The notes under the pieces are model-generated. The model ran no database searches and was not told where the DNA came from. It was given only the letters and a program-made list of their open reading frames with translations. The translations under genes were made by a program, and so were the position numbers. Positions 26,670 to 36,436 of a stretch of DNA of 64,000 nt are shown piece after piece (positions within the stretch are counted from its first letter, which is position 1; every line of letters begins with the position of its first letter). The stretch comes from an uncultured Clostridia bacterium (GTDB lineage Bacteria; Bacillota; Clostridia; Oscillospirales; Oscillospiraceae): NCBI GenBank assembly GCA_947173485.1, contig CAMWFH010000005.1:62001-126000 (forward strand), written 5' to 3'.

Positions 26670-27322
26670 GACCTGGCCTCCTGCACGATGGCGGCAAAGC
26701 GCCTCGCCCGCTCTGTCAGGCCGGACCAGTCCTTTGCCTGGAGCAGTGCCTTGTCACACAGCGCGCCGCCCAGTCCCGCGCCGCAGCAGCCGGCCCGGAG
26801 CATGGCGCCGAAATTCTCCAGCGTCACCCCGCCGGTAGCCAGCAGCTGGATATGGCCCAAGGGCCCTCTGATCTCTCGGATATACCGCTCTCCCAGGGCG
26901 CCGGCGGGAAAGAGCTTGACGATATCCGCTCCGGCATAGTGGGCGGCGGCGATCTCCGAGGGGGTCATAGCCCCAGGGATGGACACCATACCCAGCTCCT
27001 TTGTCCGCCGGATCACGGTCAGGTCCGTGCTGGGGGAGATGATGAACGTTCCGCCGGCGGCACGGGCCGCCTCCGCCTGCTCCACGGTCAGCACAGTCCC
27101 CGCGCCAAAGTCCATCTCCGGGAAGCGGCCGCACAGGTCACAGATCGCCTCGGCTGTCCGCTGGACGCCGCCGGCGTCCGATTGGTCGAAGGTGACCTCC
27201 AGCTGCCGGATCCCGCCTTCCGCCAGGGCCTCTGTCAGGCGGCGCAGGTCGTCCTGATAGATCTTCCGGCAGATCGCGATGATACCGCTGGAGAGGATGC
27301 GCTCCTTCAGCTGCTCTGCCAT
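26666..27322 (-). CDS. eda: KDPG/KHG aldolase
   Basis: 2-dehydro-3-deoxy-6-phosphogluconate aldolase of 218 residues, which cleaves KDPG to pyruvate and glyceraldehyde 3-phosphate. The Schiff-base lysine is K136 in IVKLFPAG; E42 in LEVTFDQ is the expected catalytic Glu; GAGTV, PGAMTPSEI and ATGGV are family motifs. Length is usual. AAGGAGG precedes the ATG at 27322. It is the first gene of the leftward operon, with a good promoter and an IclR-type motif in the leader. With a KDG kinase it completes the Entner-Doudoroff-type branch for hexuronates or aldonates. Confidence 0.93.
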   Translation of the reverse strand: MAEQLKERILSSGIIAICRKIYQDDLRRLTEALAEGGIRQLEVTFDQSDAGGVQRTAEAICDLCGRFPEMDFGAGTVLTVEQAEAARAAGGTFIISPSTDLTVIRRTKELGMVSIPGAMTPSEIAAAHYAGADIVKLFPAGALGERYIREIRGPLGHIQLLATGGVTLENFGAMLRAGCCGAGLGGALCDKALLQAKDWSGLTERARRFAAIVQEARS

Positions 27323-27355
27323 AACGAGCCTCCTTATCCTTTATCGTGAAACGGT

Positions 27356-27372
27356 GTTTCGTATCGTGGAAT
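27356..27372. promoter_or_regulatory. IclR-type motif in the aldolase operon leader
   Basis: On the minus strand ATTCCACGATACGAAAC matches the motif at 28513-28529 in 12 of 17 positions. It lies 15-31 bp past the -10, a repression position. An adjacent perfect repeat GAAAC-ACC-GTTTC (27348-27360) overlaps it. Confidence 0.55.
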
Positions 27373-27386
27373 ATTTTGTGAGCATC

Positions 27387-27415
27387 ATTATATACCCCGC
27401 CGCAAGGATCGTCAA
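27387..27415 (-). promoter_or_regulatory. Promoter of the KDPG aldolase operon
   Basis: TTGACG (27410-27415), a 17-bp spacer and TATAAT (27387-27392), read on the minus strand. Confidence 0.85.
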
Positions 27416-27445
27416 CCGGACACAGACATATTTGGCGGACAGCAC

Positions 27446-27483
27446 AAAAGATCCGGCAAACCCCTGGTAGGTTCGCCGGATCT
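27446..27483 (-). terminator. Terminator of the IclR gene
   Basis: AGATCCGGC pairs with GCCGGATCT around a partly paired loop and is followed on the minus strand by TTTTG. Confidence 0.8.
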
Positions 27484-27487
27484 GTCC

Positions 27488-28273
27488 CTATTTCTCCTGC
27501 CCCAAACGGGGGGGCTCGGTGTAGCCCATCCGTTTGGACAACTCTATAGATGCCTCCTGCAGCTCCGTAAAGATCTCTTCCTCCGTGTATGTGTCCAAAA
27601 GCCCCCGGCTGGATACGCTCATGGCCGCCATCACCTTCCGGGTATAGTCGTAGATGGGGACGGCCACGCACTCGATATCCGGGTCCCGCTCATCTCTGTC
27701 CACGGCGTAGCCCCGGGCCCGGACCACTTCCATCTCCTCCCGAAAGGCCTCATAGGAGGTGATGGTGTTGGGGGTGTAACGCTCATAGGTCAGCTGCCGG
27801 GCGATGTACTCGAACTCCGCCTCCGGGAGGGCAGCCATCAGCACCTTGCCCAGGCCCGTGCAGTGCAGGGGCTCCCGCTTGCCGATCTGAGTGTAGAGGC
27901 GGAGGCTGTTGAACTGCTCGGCCCGCTCCAGATAGGTGACCTCGTTGTTCTCCAGGATCCCCAGATAGGAGGTGGCCCCGAACCGGGTGGCCAATTTGTG
28001 CATCAGGGGCGTCGCCTCCGTTTTCAAAATGATCTTGTTCAGATAGATGCTGGCGATCTCCACGAATTTGTGGCCAAGGAAATAGGTGCTGGTCTCCCGG
28101 TCCTTCTCCACATAGTGCCTGGCGGCATAGGTGGAGAGGATGCGGTGGATCGTGCTTTTAGGCAGCTGGGAGGCGGCGGAGAGCTCCGCGATGGTACACC
28201 CGCCCTCGCTGGTCGCCAGCAGCTCGATCAGATCCAGCGCCCGGTCCAATACTTGTACACGAGAAGTATTCAT
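27488..28273 (-). CDS. IclR-family transcriptional regulator
   Basis: Regulator of 261 residues: N-terminal winged HTH (about 10-65, TIAELSAASQLPKSTIHRILSTY) and C-terminal IclR effector domain (about 80-255). Readings from 28342 or 28291 are less likely: 28342 lies upstream of the promoter -10, and ATG 28273 is preceded by GGGGGATGGAG. Its gene sits between the KDPG-aldolase operon and the LIV/kinase operon. A shared 17-bp motif at all three promoters suggests it controls both and itself, in the manner of KdgR. The effector is probably a keto-deoxy sugar acid (inference). Confidence 0.88.
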   Translation of the reverse strand: MNTSRVQVLDRALDLIELLATSEGGCTIAELSAASQLPKSTIHRILSTYAARHYVEKDRETSTYFLGHKFVEIASIYLNKIILKTEATPLMHKLATRFGATSYLGILENNEVTYLERAEQFNSLRLYTQIGKREPLHCTGLGKVLMAALPEAEFEYIARQLTYERYTPNTITSYEAFREEMEVVRARGYAVDRDERDPDIECVAVPIYDYTRKVMAAMSVSSRGLLDTYTEEEIFTELQEASIELSKRMGYTEPPRLGQEK

Positions 28274-28309
28274 CCCACTTACACGCTCCATCCCCCAAAT
28301 GTTACGATG

Positions 28310-28338
28310 ATTATACCGTATCCGGCAAAGGATTTCAA
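28310..28338 (-). promoter_or_regulatory. Promoter of the IclR gene
   Basis: TTGAAA (28333-28338), a 17-bp spacer and TATAAT (28310-28315), on the minus strand. Confidence 0.8.
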
Positions 28339-28344
28339 CCATTC

Positions 28345-28361
28345 ATTTCACATTGCGGAAC
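28345..28361. promoter_or_regulatory. IclR-type motif upstream of the iclR promoter
   Basis: ATTTCACATTGCGGAAC, an imperfect palindrome of the form TTnCnCA-N-TGnGnAA, lies 6 bp upstream of the iclR -35. It could mediate autoregulation. Confidence 0.6.
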
Positions 28362-28461
28362 TGACAGGACGCTTTTTTCCCTGCTCGCCGCGGAATAAAC
28401 AATTCCTTTCCCTATAAACTGTATAGATCCCACAAAGCGACAGAATTTTTTGCAATAGTTA

Positions 28462-28491
28462 TTGACAGTATGCCTCCCTATGGAGTACAAT
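28462..28491 (+). promoter_or_regulatory. Promoter of the LIV/KDG kinase operon
   Basis: Perfect TTGACA (28462-28467), an 18-bp spacer and TACAAT (28486-28491). Confidence 0.82.
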
Positions 28492-28492
28492 G

Positions 28493-28529
28493 GTTCCACA
28501 CAAAAGAACGAAATTCCACATTGTGAAAC
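28493..28529. promoter_or_regulatory. Tandem IclR-type operators at the LIV operon start
   Basis: Two 17-bp sites, GTTCCACACAAAAGAAC (28493-28509) and ATTCCACATTGTGAAAC (28513-28529), have centres exactly 20 bp apart. They directly follow the -10 and cover the expected transcription start, as expected for repression. Confidence 0.65.
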
Positions 28530-28605
28530 GACTGCGGCCTGCCTTTCCGGCATCAAGGGGATCGTCATTCCCTTTTTGTAAAAAATTTTTTCACGGGAGG
28601 ATGTT

Positions 28606-29772
28606 ATGAAAAGAATTCTTGCGCTGCTTGTGACCCTGGCTATGGTGTTTGCCCTGGCCGCCTGTAACAACGATTCCAGCGGCAACAAGGACGGTGATGT
28701 CGAGACCATCAAGATCGGTGTGGTGTGCCCCATCTCCGGCAACTCCGCCATTGCCGGCAAGTACATCACCCACGGCGTCGAGGTCATCGAGAATGAGCTC
28801 GGCGGCAAGATCGAGATCAAAGGCAAAGAGTACGATATCGAGTTCATCTACATGGACAATGAGGCCAGCGAGGAAAAGACTACCAACGTCTTCCAGAAGC
28901 TGATCGAGGAGGAGAAGGTCATCGCCATCGTGGGCCCGGATATGTCCAAATGCGCCCTGGCCGCCGGCCCCATCGCCCAGAATGCCAAGTGCCCCGTCGT
29001 GGCCACCTTTGCGACCAACACCGCTGTCACTGAGGTGGGCGACTATATCTTCCGCGCCTGCTTCATCGATCCCTTCCAGGGCCAGATGGCCGCGCAGTAC
29101 ATCTGGGACAGCGGCTATAAGACCACCGCGATCATGTTCAATAACGCCGACGCCTACGCCACCGGTCTGACCGATGCCTTTAAGGAGGTCTACACCTCCC
29201 TGGGCGGCACCGTGGTGGCTGTGGAGGAGTACTCCGGCTCCGACGTGAAGGACTACAATGTCCAGCTGACCAAGTTGGCCGCCGCTGATCCCGAGTGCGT
29301 GTTCTTCCCCAACCTGCTGGGCGAGCTGGGCCTCCAGATCCAGCAGGCCCGCGGTGTGGGCATCACCTGCCCCATCGTCTGCGGCGATTCCGCTGATACC
29401 CCTGAGGTCGGCGAGGTGGCTGGCCCCGCGGTGAAGGACGTTGCCTATGTGTCCGCCTTCTCCGCCGAGTCCACCGCGCCTGTAGCTGTGGAGTTCGTTG
29501 AGAAGTATACTGCCCTCCACAATGGCGAGAGCCCCAACTCCAACGCGGAGCTGGCTTATGAGGCCACTCAGATGGTCCTCTACGCCCTCCAGAACGCTGA
29601 CAGCCTCACCCGTGAGAGCGTCCGCAATGCCCTGGCCAATATCAACGGCCTGGAGCTGCCCTCCGGCGCTATGACCATGGGCGACGACCGCAACCCCATC
29701 AAGGGCGGTGTCGTGATGCAGTATGACGCTGACGGTGTGTCCCACTTCGTGTCCTCCGTCAACCCCAGCTGA
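28606..29772 (+). CDS. LIV-type ABC transporter substrate-binding lipoprotein
   Basis: Extracytoplasmic solute receptor of 388 residues (periplasmic-binding-protein type I, LivJ/LivK-like). The signal peptide ends in lipobox LAAC with Cys20. The sequence runs IKIGVVCPISGNSAIAGKY to the C-terminal GGVVMQYDADG typical of the family. GGGAGG precedes the ATG. First gene of a seven-gene operon; its partners (kinase, aminotransferase) argue for a sugar-acid or amino-sugar-acid ligand rather than a branched-chain amino acid (inference). Confidence 0.88.
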   Translation: MKRILALLVTLAMVFALAACNNDSSGNKDGDVETIKIGVVCPISGNSAIAGKYITHGVEVIENELGGKIEIKGKEYDIEFIYMDNEASEEKTTNVFQKLIEEEKVIAIVGPDMSKCALAAGPIAQNAKCPVVATFATNTAVTEVGDYIFRACFIDPFQGQMAAQYIWDSGYKTTAIMFNNADAYATGLTDAFKEVYTSLGGTVVAVEEYSGSDVKDYNVQLTKLAAADPECVFFPNLLGELGLQIQQARGVGITCPIVCGDSADTPEVGEVAGPAVKDVAYVSAFSAESTAPVAVEFVEKYTALHNGESPNSNAELAYEATQMVLYALQNADSLTRESVRNALANINGLELPSGAMTMGDDRNPIKGGVVMQYDADGVSHFVSSVNPS

Positions 29773-29819
29773 TCGAAGGACCCACAATTTACAGCAGCAC
29801 CGTTCAAAATTGGCATAAC

Positions 29820-29859
29820 GGAATGTGCCGGCTGCGTTTCGTGCCAGCCGGCACATTCC
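29820..29859 (+). terminator. Stem-loop after the binding-protein gene (attenuator or stabiliser)
   Basis: A perfect 15-bp stem (GGAATGTGCCGGCTG / CAGCCGGCACATTCC) with a ten-base loop and little T run. Hairpins here commonly raise binding-protein mRNA relative to permease mRNA. Confidence 0.75.
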
Positions 29860-29887
29860 TTATCTACCACCGATAGGAGGCGTTTCA

Positions 29888-30799
29888 GTGGCTACGATCC
29901 TGCAATATCTGGTCTATGGCCTGCAGCTGGGCAGCGTGTATGCCCTGCTGGCTCTGGGCTACACGATGGTCTACGGTATCGTTGGCATGATCAACTTTGC
30001 TCATGGCGATTTCCTGATGATCGGCGCGATGGGTACATATTTTATCGCGAAGCTCTTTGAGGGGCAGCGGATAGATGGGACCTACCCCATGCTGATCGTG
30101 GGAGTCATCATCCTCATCGCCATGCTGGGCACCGGCGGCATCGCCGTGGGCACCGAGGCTATCGCCTACCGCCCGCTGCGCAACAAGCCCCGGATGATCG
30201 CCCTCATCACCGCTGTGGGCGTGTCCATGTTCCTGGAGAACTTCCCGCGGGCCCTGCCCTTCATCGGCCCTAATCCCCGTTCCTTCCCCACCTTGTTCAC
30301 GCCCACCTCCTTCTTGGTCCTGGGGGCGTCTATCACCAGCACCCAGATCATTATGATCCTTCTGGCCGCTATCACCATGGCCGCCCTGTATTTCGTGGTC
30401 AACCGGACCAAGATCGGCGGCCAGATGCGGGCAGTGAGCATGGATAAGGACGCGGCCTCCCTGATGGGCATCAATGTCAACCGCGTCATCTCCATCACCT
30501 TCTTTATCGGCGGTGCCCTGGCCGCGGTCTCCGGCATCTGCTATGCCAGCGCCTATCCCCAGGTAGACGTCTATATGGGCTCCTGGCTGGGCAATATGTC
30601 CTTCGTGGCCGCCGTGTTGGGGGGCATCGGCGACATCCGCGGCGCTATGCTGGGCGGGTTCATCCTGGGGATCGCCCAGATCTTTGCCACTGCCATCAAT
30701 TCCACCTTTGGCTATGCTGTCGGCTTTATCATCTTGATCATCATCCTCCTGGTCAAGCCTGCCGGGATCATGGGCAAGCTGGTCGTTGAGAAAGTGTAA
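29888..30799 (+). CDS. livH: LIV-type ABC transporter permease LivH-like
   Basis: Inner-membrane permease of 303 residues with about eight hydrophobic helices. SVYALLALGYTMVYGIVGMINFAHGDFLM is a LivH hallmark. GTG 29888 is chosen because AGGAGG (29875-29880) precedes it; an in-frame ATG at 29825 lies inside the upstream hairpin. It pairs with LivM. Confidence 0.9.
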   Translation: MATILQYLVYGLQLGSVYALLALGYTMVYGIVGMINFAHGDFLMIGAMGTYFIAKLFEGQRIDGTYPMLIVGVIILIAMLGTGGIAVGTEAIAYRPLRNKPRMIALITAVGVSMFLENFPRALPFIGPNPRSFPTLFTPTSFLVLGASITSTQIIMILLAAITMAALYFVVNRTKIGGQMRAVSMDKDAASLMGINVNRVISITFFIGGALAAVSGICYASAYPQVDVYMGSWLGNMSFVAAVLGGIGDIRGAMLGGFILGIAQIFATAINSTFGYAVGFIILIIILLVKPAGIMGKLVVEKV

Positions 30800-30811
30800 G
30801 GAGGGAAGGAC

Positions 30812-31825
30812 ATGAAAAAGCTCCTAAAGACCTTTTATCCCGCCCTGCTGGTGGTAGCGCTGTACATCGCCGTCACCCTCCTGCGTTCTGTCGGTATCCT
30901 GAACGGCTACTACATCCAGGTGATGATGTTTGCCGGCATCAATATTATGATGACCGCCAGCTTGAACCTGGTCAATGGCTTTACCGGGCAGTTCTGTATC
31001 GGTCATGCCGGCTTTATGTCCCTGGGGGCGTATGGCGCGGCCATCGTCACCACCATGCTCTTCAAAAACGTGCCCGCCTTTGCCCAGATCCCCGTGTTCT
31101 TGCTGGGACTGTTCGTAGGCGGCTGTGTCGCGGCCCTGATCGGGGCGTTGATCGGCCTGCCCTCTCTGAAGCTGAAGGGGGACTATCTGGCCATCGTGAC
31201 GCTGGCCTTTGGAGAGATCGTCCGGGCCATCCTCCGGCTGATCCAGCCCATCGGCGGCGCCCGCGGGATGATCGGGATCCCCAACTACGCCAACCTGGCG
31301 TGGATCCTGTTCTTTATGACCTTGACCCTCTATCTCCTGCGCAATCTGATCTACTCCCCCTATGGCCGGGCCTTCATCGCTATCCGGGACAACGAGATCG
31401 CCGCCGACGCTATGGGGATCGACACCACCCGCTACAAGATCACATCCTTCTGCATCGCCGCCTTTATCGCCGGCGTGGCTGGCGGGCTCTATGCCCATGT
31501 GCTGGCCTTCATCCAGCCCGACTCCTTCTCCTTTACCAAGAGCTCCGACTTCCTGGTCTACCTCTATGCCGGCGGCTCCGGGTCTCTCACCGGCTCTATC
31601 CTGGGAGCGGCCCTGCTGACGGTGCTGCCGGAGATCCTCCGGTTCCTCACCGACTGGCGTCTGGCTGTCTATGCGGCCATCCTGGTGATCGTGATGCTCT
31701 ACCGGTCCGAGGGCTTGTGCGGCGGGAAGGAGCTGCCCTTCATGCGCATCTCCCGTGCCGCCCTTTATGAGAAGCCCCTCTTTGGCGGCAGGAAAAAGGA
31801 CTCCGCCGTCAGCGGCAAGCAGTGA
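30812..31825 (+). CDS. livM: LIV-type ABC transporter permease LivM-like
   Basis: Inner-membrane permease of 337 residues. Typical motifs are NGFTGQFCIGHAGFMSLGAYGAA, KLKGDYLAIVTLAFGEI and GGARGMIGIP. It starts 12 bp after livH with AAGGAGGG. The C-terminal 30 residues extend beyond the last helix. Confidence 0.9.
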   Translation: MKKLLKTFYPALLVVALYIAVTLLRSVGILNGYYIQVMMFAGINIMMTASLNLVNGFTGQFCIGHAGFMSLGAYGAAIVTTMLFKNVPAFAQIPVFLLGLFVGGCVAALIGALIGLPSLKLKGDYLAIVTLAFGEIVRAILRLIQPIGGARGMIGIPNYANLAWILFFMTLTLYLLRNLIYSPYGRAFIAIRDNEIAADAMGIDTTRYKITSFCIAAFIAGVAGGLYAHVLAFIQPDSFSFTKSSDFLVYLYAGGSGSLTGSILGAALLTVLPEILRFLTDWRLAVYAAILVIVMLYRSEGLCGGKELPFMRISRAALYEKPLFGGRKKDSAVSGKQ

Positions 31826-31840
31826 GGAGGGATACATCGT

Positions 31841-32609
<769 letters not shown>

Positions 32610-32623
<14 letters not shown>

Positions 32624-33320
32624 GATCTCGGACCTCCATGTGTCCTATGGCGCGATCAACGCGGTGCGGGGCGTCTCCTTTCAGATGGATAAAGGGGAGA
32701 TCGTGGCGCTGATCGGATCCAACGGCGCCGGGAAATCCACCATCCTGCGCACGATCTCCGGCCTGGAGCACGCCAGGAGCGGCTCTATCAAGTTCCAAGG
32801 CACGGAGCTGACCAAGATGAAGGCCCACAAGATCGTAGAGCTGGGCATCGCCCATGTCCCTGAGGGCCGGCGCGTGTTCCCCAAGCTGACTGTCACGGAG
32901 AACCTCCATATGGGCGCCAATCTGATCAAGGACAAGCAGGTCATCAAGGACAGCCTGGAGCGGGTGTTCACCATCTTCCCCCGGCTGAAGGAACGGGAAA
33001 AGCAGGCGGCCGGCACACTGTCCGGCGGCGAGCAGCAGATGCTGGCCCTGGGCCGGGCGCTGATGACCAACGGCAGCCTGCTGATGCTGGATGAGCCCTC
33101 CATGGGCCTGGCGCCCATTATCGTGGAAGATATCTTCCGCATCATCCGGCAGATCAACGAATCCGGCACCAGTATCCTGCTCATCGAGCAGAACGCCTTC
33201 CTGGCGCTGAACACGGCCTCTCATGCGTATGTGCTGGAGACCGGGCGCATCTCGATGGAGGGCCCGTCCAAGGAGCTGCTGGCTGACGACCGGGTCAAAG
33301 CGGCTTACTTAGGCGCATAA
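32610..33320 (+). CDS. livF: LIV-type ABC transporter ATPase LivF-like
   Basis: ATP-binding subunit of 236 residues. Walker A is GSNGAGKST, the signature LSGGEQQ and Walker B LLMLDEPSMGLAP. Start at 32610 follows GGAGGAGG inside livG; the upstream in-frame extension belongs to the livG frame. It forms the heterodimer with LivG. Confidence 0.92.
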
Positions 33321-33344
33321 AGATCGATCAAGGAGAGATATGTT

Positions 33345-34508
33345 ATGGAATTATCAAATCTGGCCCGCTCTTTGGGCGGCTCTGTGATTCGGGAGATGTT
33401 CAACGAGGCGCTGAAGCTGGAGGACACCATCAGCTTCACCGTCGGGGAGCCTGATTTTATCACGCCCCAGCCCATCATCGACGAGGCCTGCCGCCGCTGG
33501 CAGGACGGTCTGACTCATTATACCCCCAACAGCGGCGTGATCGAGCTGCGCCGGGCGATCGCGTCGTATCACGCGAACGACCTGCGGCCTGACCCGGAAA
33601 ACCAGATCATGGTCTCCTGCGGCGCTACGGAGGCGATCCAGATGGCGCTGTTCACCCTGGTCGATCCGGGGGACGAGGTGATCGTCATCACCCCGGCCTG
33701 GCCCAACTACTTTGGGCAGATCGGTATGTGCGGCGCCGTTCTGAAGGTGGTGCCGGCGCGGGAGGAGAACGATTTTGTCCCCGATCCGGACGATATCAAG
33801 AGGGCTATCACCGACAAGACCAAGCTCATCATCCTCAACTCCCCCTCCAATCCCACCGGCGCTGTGATCGACCGCGACACCTGCGCCGCCATCGCGGCAC
33901 TGCTGCGGGAGCGGGATATCTACATCATCACCGATGAGATCTACAGCAAGCTGGTCTACGATGAGGCCGGCTACACCAGCATCACCTCCTTCGAGGGGCT
34001 GGCGGACAAGACGGTCTATATCAGCGGCTTTTCCAAGATGTTCGCCATGACCGGCTGGCGTCTGGGGTATGCCATAGCCCGCCCCGACATCATCCGCAAC
34101 ATGACCAAGCTCCATGAGAACGGCGCCTCCTGCCTGCCGGCTCCCAGCCAGATGGCCGCGGCCTATGGCCTGCGCAACTGCCTGCCGGAGATCGATGCCA
34201 TGCGGGAGAGCTACCGCCGCCGCCGGGATCTGATCTGTTCCCTGGTGGACGAGACGAAGGGCCTCTCCATCCGGCCCCCCAAGGGCGCTTTCTATGCCTT
34301 CGTCAACGCAAAGCCCCTCTGCCAGGCCACCGGCATGACCTCCCGCCAGCTGTGTATGGACCTGCTGAAGAAGACCGGCGTGGTCACGGTCCCCGGTTCC
34401 GGATTCGGCGACCAGGGCGAGGGCTACATCCGCATCACCTATGCTACCTCTGACGAGAATATCCGCCGGGGCTTTGCCCGCATCCAGGCGTATACGGCGG
34501 AGCTGTGA
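33345..34508 (+). CDS. PLP-dependent class I/II aminotransferase
   Basis: Fold-type I aminotransferase of 387 residues. The PLP lysine is in SGFSKMFAMTGWRLGY; NSPSNPTGAV and DEIYSKLVYD are cofactor-binding motifs; the substrate-carboxylate arginine is likely in GYIRITYA. It belongs to the AspC/aromatic aminotransferase group. The location between a LIV importer and KDG kinase suggests it removes or adds an amino group on the imported compound, for example an amino-sugar acid (inference). Confidence 0.88.
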   Translation: MELSNLARSLGGSVIREMFNEALKLEDTISFTVGEPDFITPQPIIDEACRRWQDGLTHYTPNSGVIELRRAIASYHANDLRPDPENQIMVSCGATEAIQMALFTLVDPGDEVIVITPAWPNYFGQIGMCGAVLKVVPAREENDFVPDPDDIKRAITDKTKLIILNSPSNPTGAVIDRDTCAAIAALLRERDIYIITDEIYSKLVYDEAGYTSITSFEGLADKTVYISGFSKMFAMTGWRLGYAIARPDIIRNMTKLHENGASCLPAPSQMAAAYGLRNCLPEIDAMRESYRRRRDLICSLVDETKGLSIRPPKGAFYAFVNAKPLCQATGMTSRQLCMDLLKKTGVVTVPGSGFGDQGEGYIRITYATSDENIRRGFARIQAYTAEL

Positions 34509-34523
34509 GAAAAGGAGGATAGG

Positions 34524-35546
34524 ATGGGGAAAGTCATCACCTTTGGGGAGATCATGCTGCGCCTGATGCCGGAGGACGGCCACCGGCTGCTGCAAAATGA
34601 GCATCTGGAGGCCACGTTCGGCGGCGGTGAGGCCAATGTGGCGGTCTCCCTGGCCAATTACGGCATGGACGCCGCGTTCGTCACCGTGCTGCCCCAAAAC
34701 CCCGTGGGCCAGGCCGCTATCAACGCCCTGCGCTACTTCGGAGTGGATACCAGCCGCATCCTCCGCCAGGGGGACAGGGTGGGCGTCTACTATGTAGAAA
34801 AGGGCCAGGCCCAGCGGCCCTCTACGGTCCTCTATGACCGGAAGCATTCCTCCATCGCCGAGGCGGCCCGGAGCGATCTGGACTGGGATGCGATCTTCGA
34901 CGGCGCCTCCTGGTTCCATTTCACCGGCATCACGCCCGCCCTCTCGCCCGCTCTGCGCAGCGCCTGTCTGGATGCCTGCCAGACGGCCAAGCGGCTGGGC
35001 ATCACCGTCAGCTGCGACCTCAACTACCGCAAGAACCTATGGAGCACTGCGGAGGCCTATGAGACCATGACGAAGCTGATGCCCTATGTGGACGTCTGCA
35101 TCGCCAACGAGGAGGACGCGGAAAAGGTGCTGGGCATCAAGGCCAGCGATACGGATGTGGACAGCGGCAAGCTCTCCTATGAGGGATACAAGGCGGTCGC
35201 CAGTGAGATCATGGCCAGGTATGGCTGTGAGAAGGTGGCCATCACGCTGCGCACCTCCATCTCCGCTAACGACAACAAGTGGGCGGCGATGCTCTGCTGC
35301 GGCGGGGCCTGCTACTTCTCCCGCAGCTACGATATCCATATCTGGGACCGCGTGGGCGGCGGCGACAGCTTCGGCGGCGGCTTGATCTACGCGATCGGCC
35401 GGGGCTACGCGCCGCAGGACGCGATCGAGTTCGCGGTAGCGGCCTCCTGCCTGAAGCACTCCATCCAGGGCGATTTCAACCGGGTCACCGTGGCGGAGGT
35501 GGAGGCGCTGATGCGCGGCGGCGGCAGCGGCCGTGTCCAGCGGTAG
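34524..35546 (+). CDS. kdgK: 2-keto-3-deoxygluconate kinase (PfkB family)
   Basis: Sugar kinase of 340 residues that would phosphorylate KDG to KDPG. It has the N-terminal GGGEANVAVSLA, SCDLNYRKNLW (163-173) and the catalytic/ATP motif RVGGGDSFGGGLIYA, where the usual GAGD is GGGD. It is the intact version of the broken copy at 25832-26669 and presumably supplies KDPG for the aldolase at 26666. It follows the aminotransferase by 15 bp with AAGGAGG and ends the operon. Confidence 0.87.
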   Translation: MGKVITFGEIMLRLMPEDGHRLLQNEHLEATFGGGEANVAVSLANYGMDAAFVTVLPQNPVGQAAINALRYFGVDTSRILRQGDRVGVYYVEKGQAQRPSTVLYDRKHSSIAEAARSDLDWDAIFDGASWFHFTGITPALSPALRSACLDACQTAKRLGITVSCDLNYRKNLWSTAEAYETMTKLMPYVDVCIANEEDAEKVLGIKASDTDVDSGKLSYEGYKAVASEIMARYGCEKVAITLRTSISANDNKWAAMLCCGGACYFSRSYDIHIWDRVGGGDSFGGGLIYAIGRGYAPQDAIEFAVAASCLKHSIQGDFNRVTVAEVEALMRGGGSGRVQR

Positions 35547-35558
35547 AACATGATGATA

Positions 35559-35592
35559 GGGGAGGGGCAGGCCGCTGCCCCTCCTCTTCTTT
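35559..35592 (+). terminator. Terminator of the LIV/kdgK operon
   Basis: Stem GGAGGGGCAG / CTGCCCCTCC with loop GCCG, followed by TCTTCTTT. Confidence 0.85.
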
Positions 35593-35620
35593 ACCGCCTG
35601 TTTTGAGCAGAGAGACAGAG

Positions 35621-35658
35621 AACGTCCGCCAAGATCTCATGACCTGGGCGGACGTTTT
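35621..35658. terminator. Second hairpin between convergent operons
   Basis: AACGTCCGCC pairs with GGCGGACGTT across a 16-base loop and TT follows. It probably protects both convergent transcripts. Confidence 0.6.
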
Positions 35659-35690
35659 GCGCAGATGGCGGGCATATGCGGTATAACAGC

Positions 35691-36389
35691 CTAACGGAAG
35701 AGCCGGTTGTCCTGGCGGCTGGGGCGGCCGGTGTCGATGCTGAGGTCGATGCCGGAGGTGCGCTCGTTGGGCTGGATCACGACAGTGGTCCGTGGGTCGT
35801 TGAACTCCAGGAAGTAGGATTCGCCGGACGCCTGCCCGATGAAGTTTTTCCAGCTGAGCTGGGTGCGGAACTGGGGATCCTCCTGGCCGACATAGAACAC
35901 GAAGGCGTCCGGGTCCACGCTGCACGGGGCGTTCAGCGCGATGGGGTTGCCGTTGCACAGAAGGGCGCACTGGCCGGGGCCTGTAAGGATGGAGGTGAAC
36001 AGGCCCTTCTGGCTGATGACGCCCGCGCCCATAAAGCGCACATTATATTGGCAGGACTCAGTAAAGGCCAGGATGTTCTCGCTCTCCACGCTGACCCGCT
36101 CGCCCTGCTGGAGGTCCAGGACCACCACATGCTGGGCCAGATCGGCAAAATAGCCCACCGAGCGCCCCTGGGGGGTGACCAGCATCAGGGGGAGGTTCTC
36201 CCCGGTCAGCCGGCGGGTGATCTGGCCCATCAGGGCGTTCCCAACGCCGCGGCCCGGGCCCAGCAGCTCCTTGTCGAAGGTCAGGCTGCCCTGGAAGCCG
36301 ATCATGGCGCCCGCTTTCGTATGTACCCGCTCTCCGTTGTCGAAGGTCACCTTCAGGGTCAGCTCGTTCACTACCTCAAAAAATGCCAT
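35691..36389 (-). CDS. AIM24-family protein
   Basis: Protein of 232 residues of the AIM24/DUF124 beta-sandwich family. It shows the family pattern MAFFEVVNELTLKVTF, KAGAMIGFQGSLTFDK, QHVVVLDLQQGERVSVESENILAF and GLFTSILTGPGQCALLCNGNP. The start at 36389 follows AGGAGTG; a reading from 36515 would add an untypical tail overlapping the TerD gene. AIM24 proteins are associated with membranes and stress but have no defined bacterial activity. It is downstream of a TerD-type gene by 47 bp, so they are likely co-expressed. Confidence 0.82.
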   Translation of the reverse strand: MAFFEVVNELTLKVTFDNGERVHTKAGAMIGFQGSLTFDKELLGPGRGVGNALMGQITRRLTGENLPLMLVTPQGRSVGYFADLAQHVVVLDLQQGERVSVESENILAFTESCQYNVRFMGAGVISQKGLFTSILTGPGQCALLCNGNPIALNAPCSVDPDAFVFYVGQEDPQFRTQLSWKNFIGQASGESYFLEFNDPRTTVVIQPNERTSGIDLSIDTGRPSRQDNRLFR

Positions 36390-36436
36390 ATGCCCACTCC
36401 TGTTCTTTGCAGTCGCTCGTTCCTGTCCGGCGGCGG

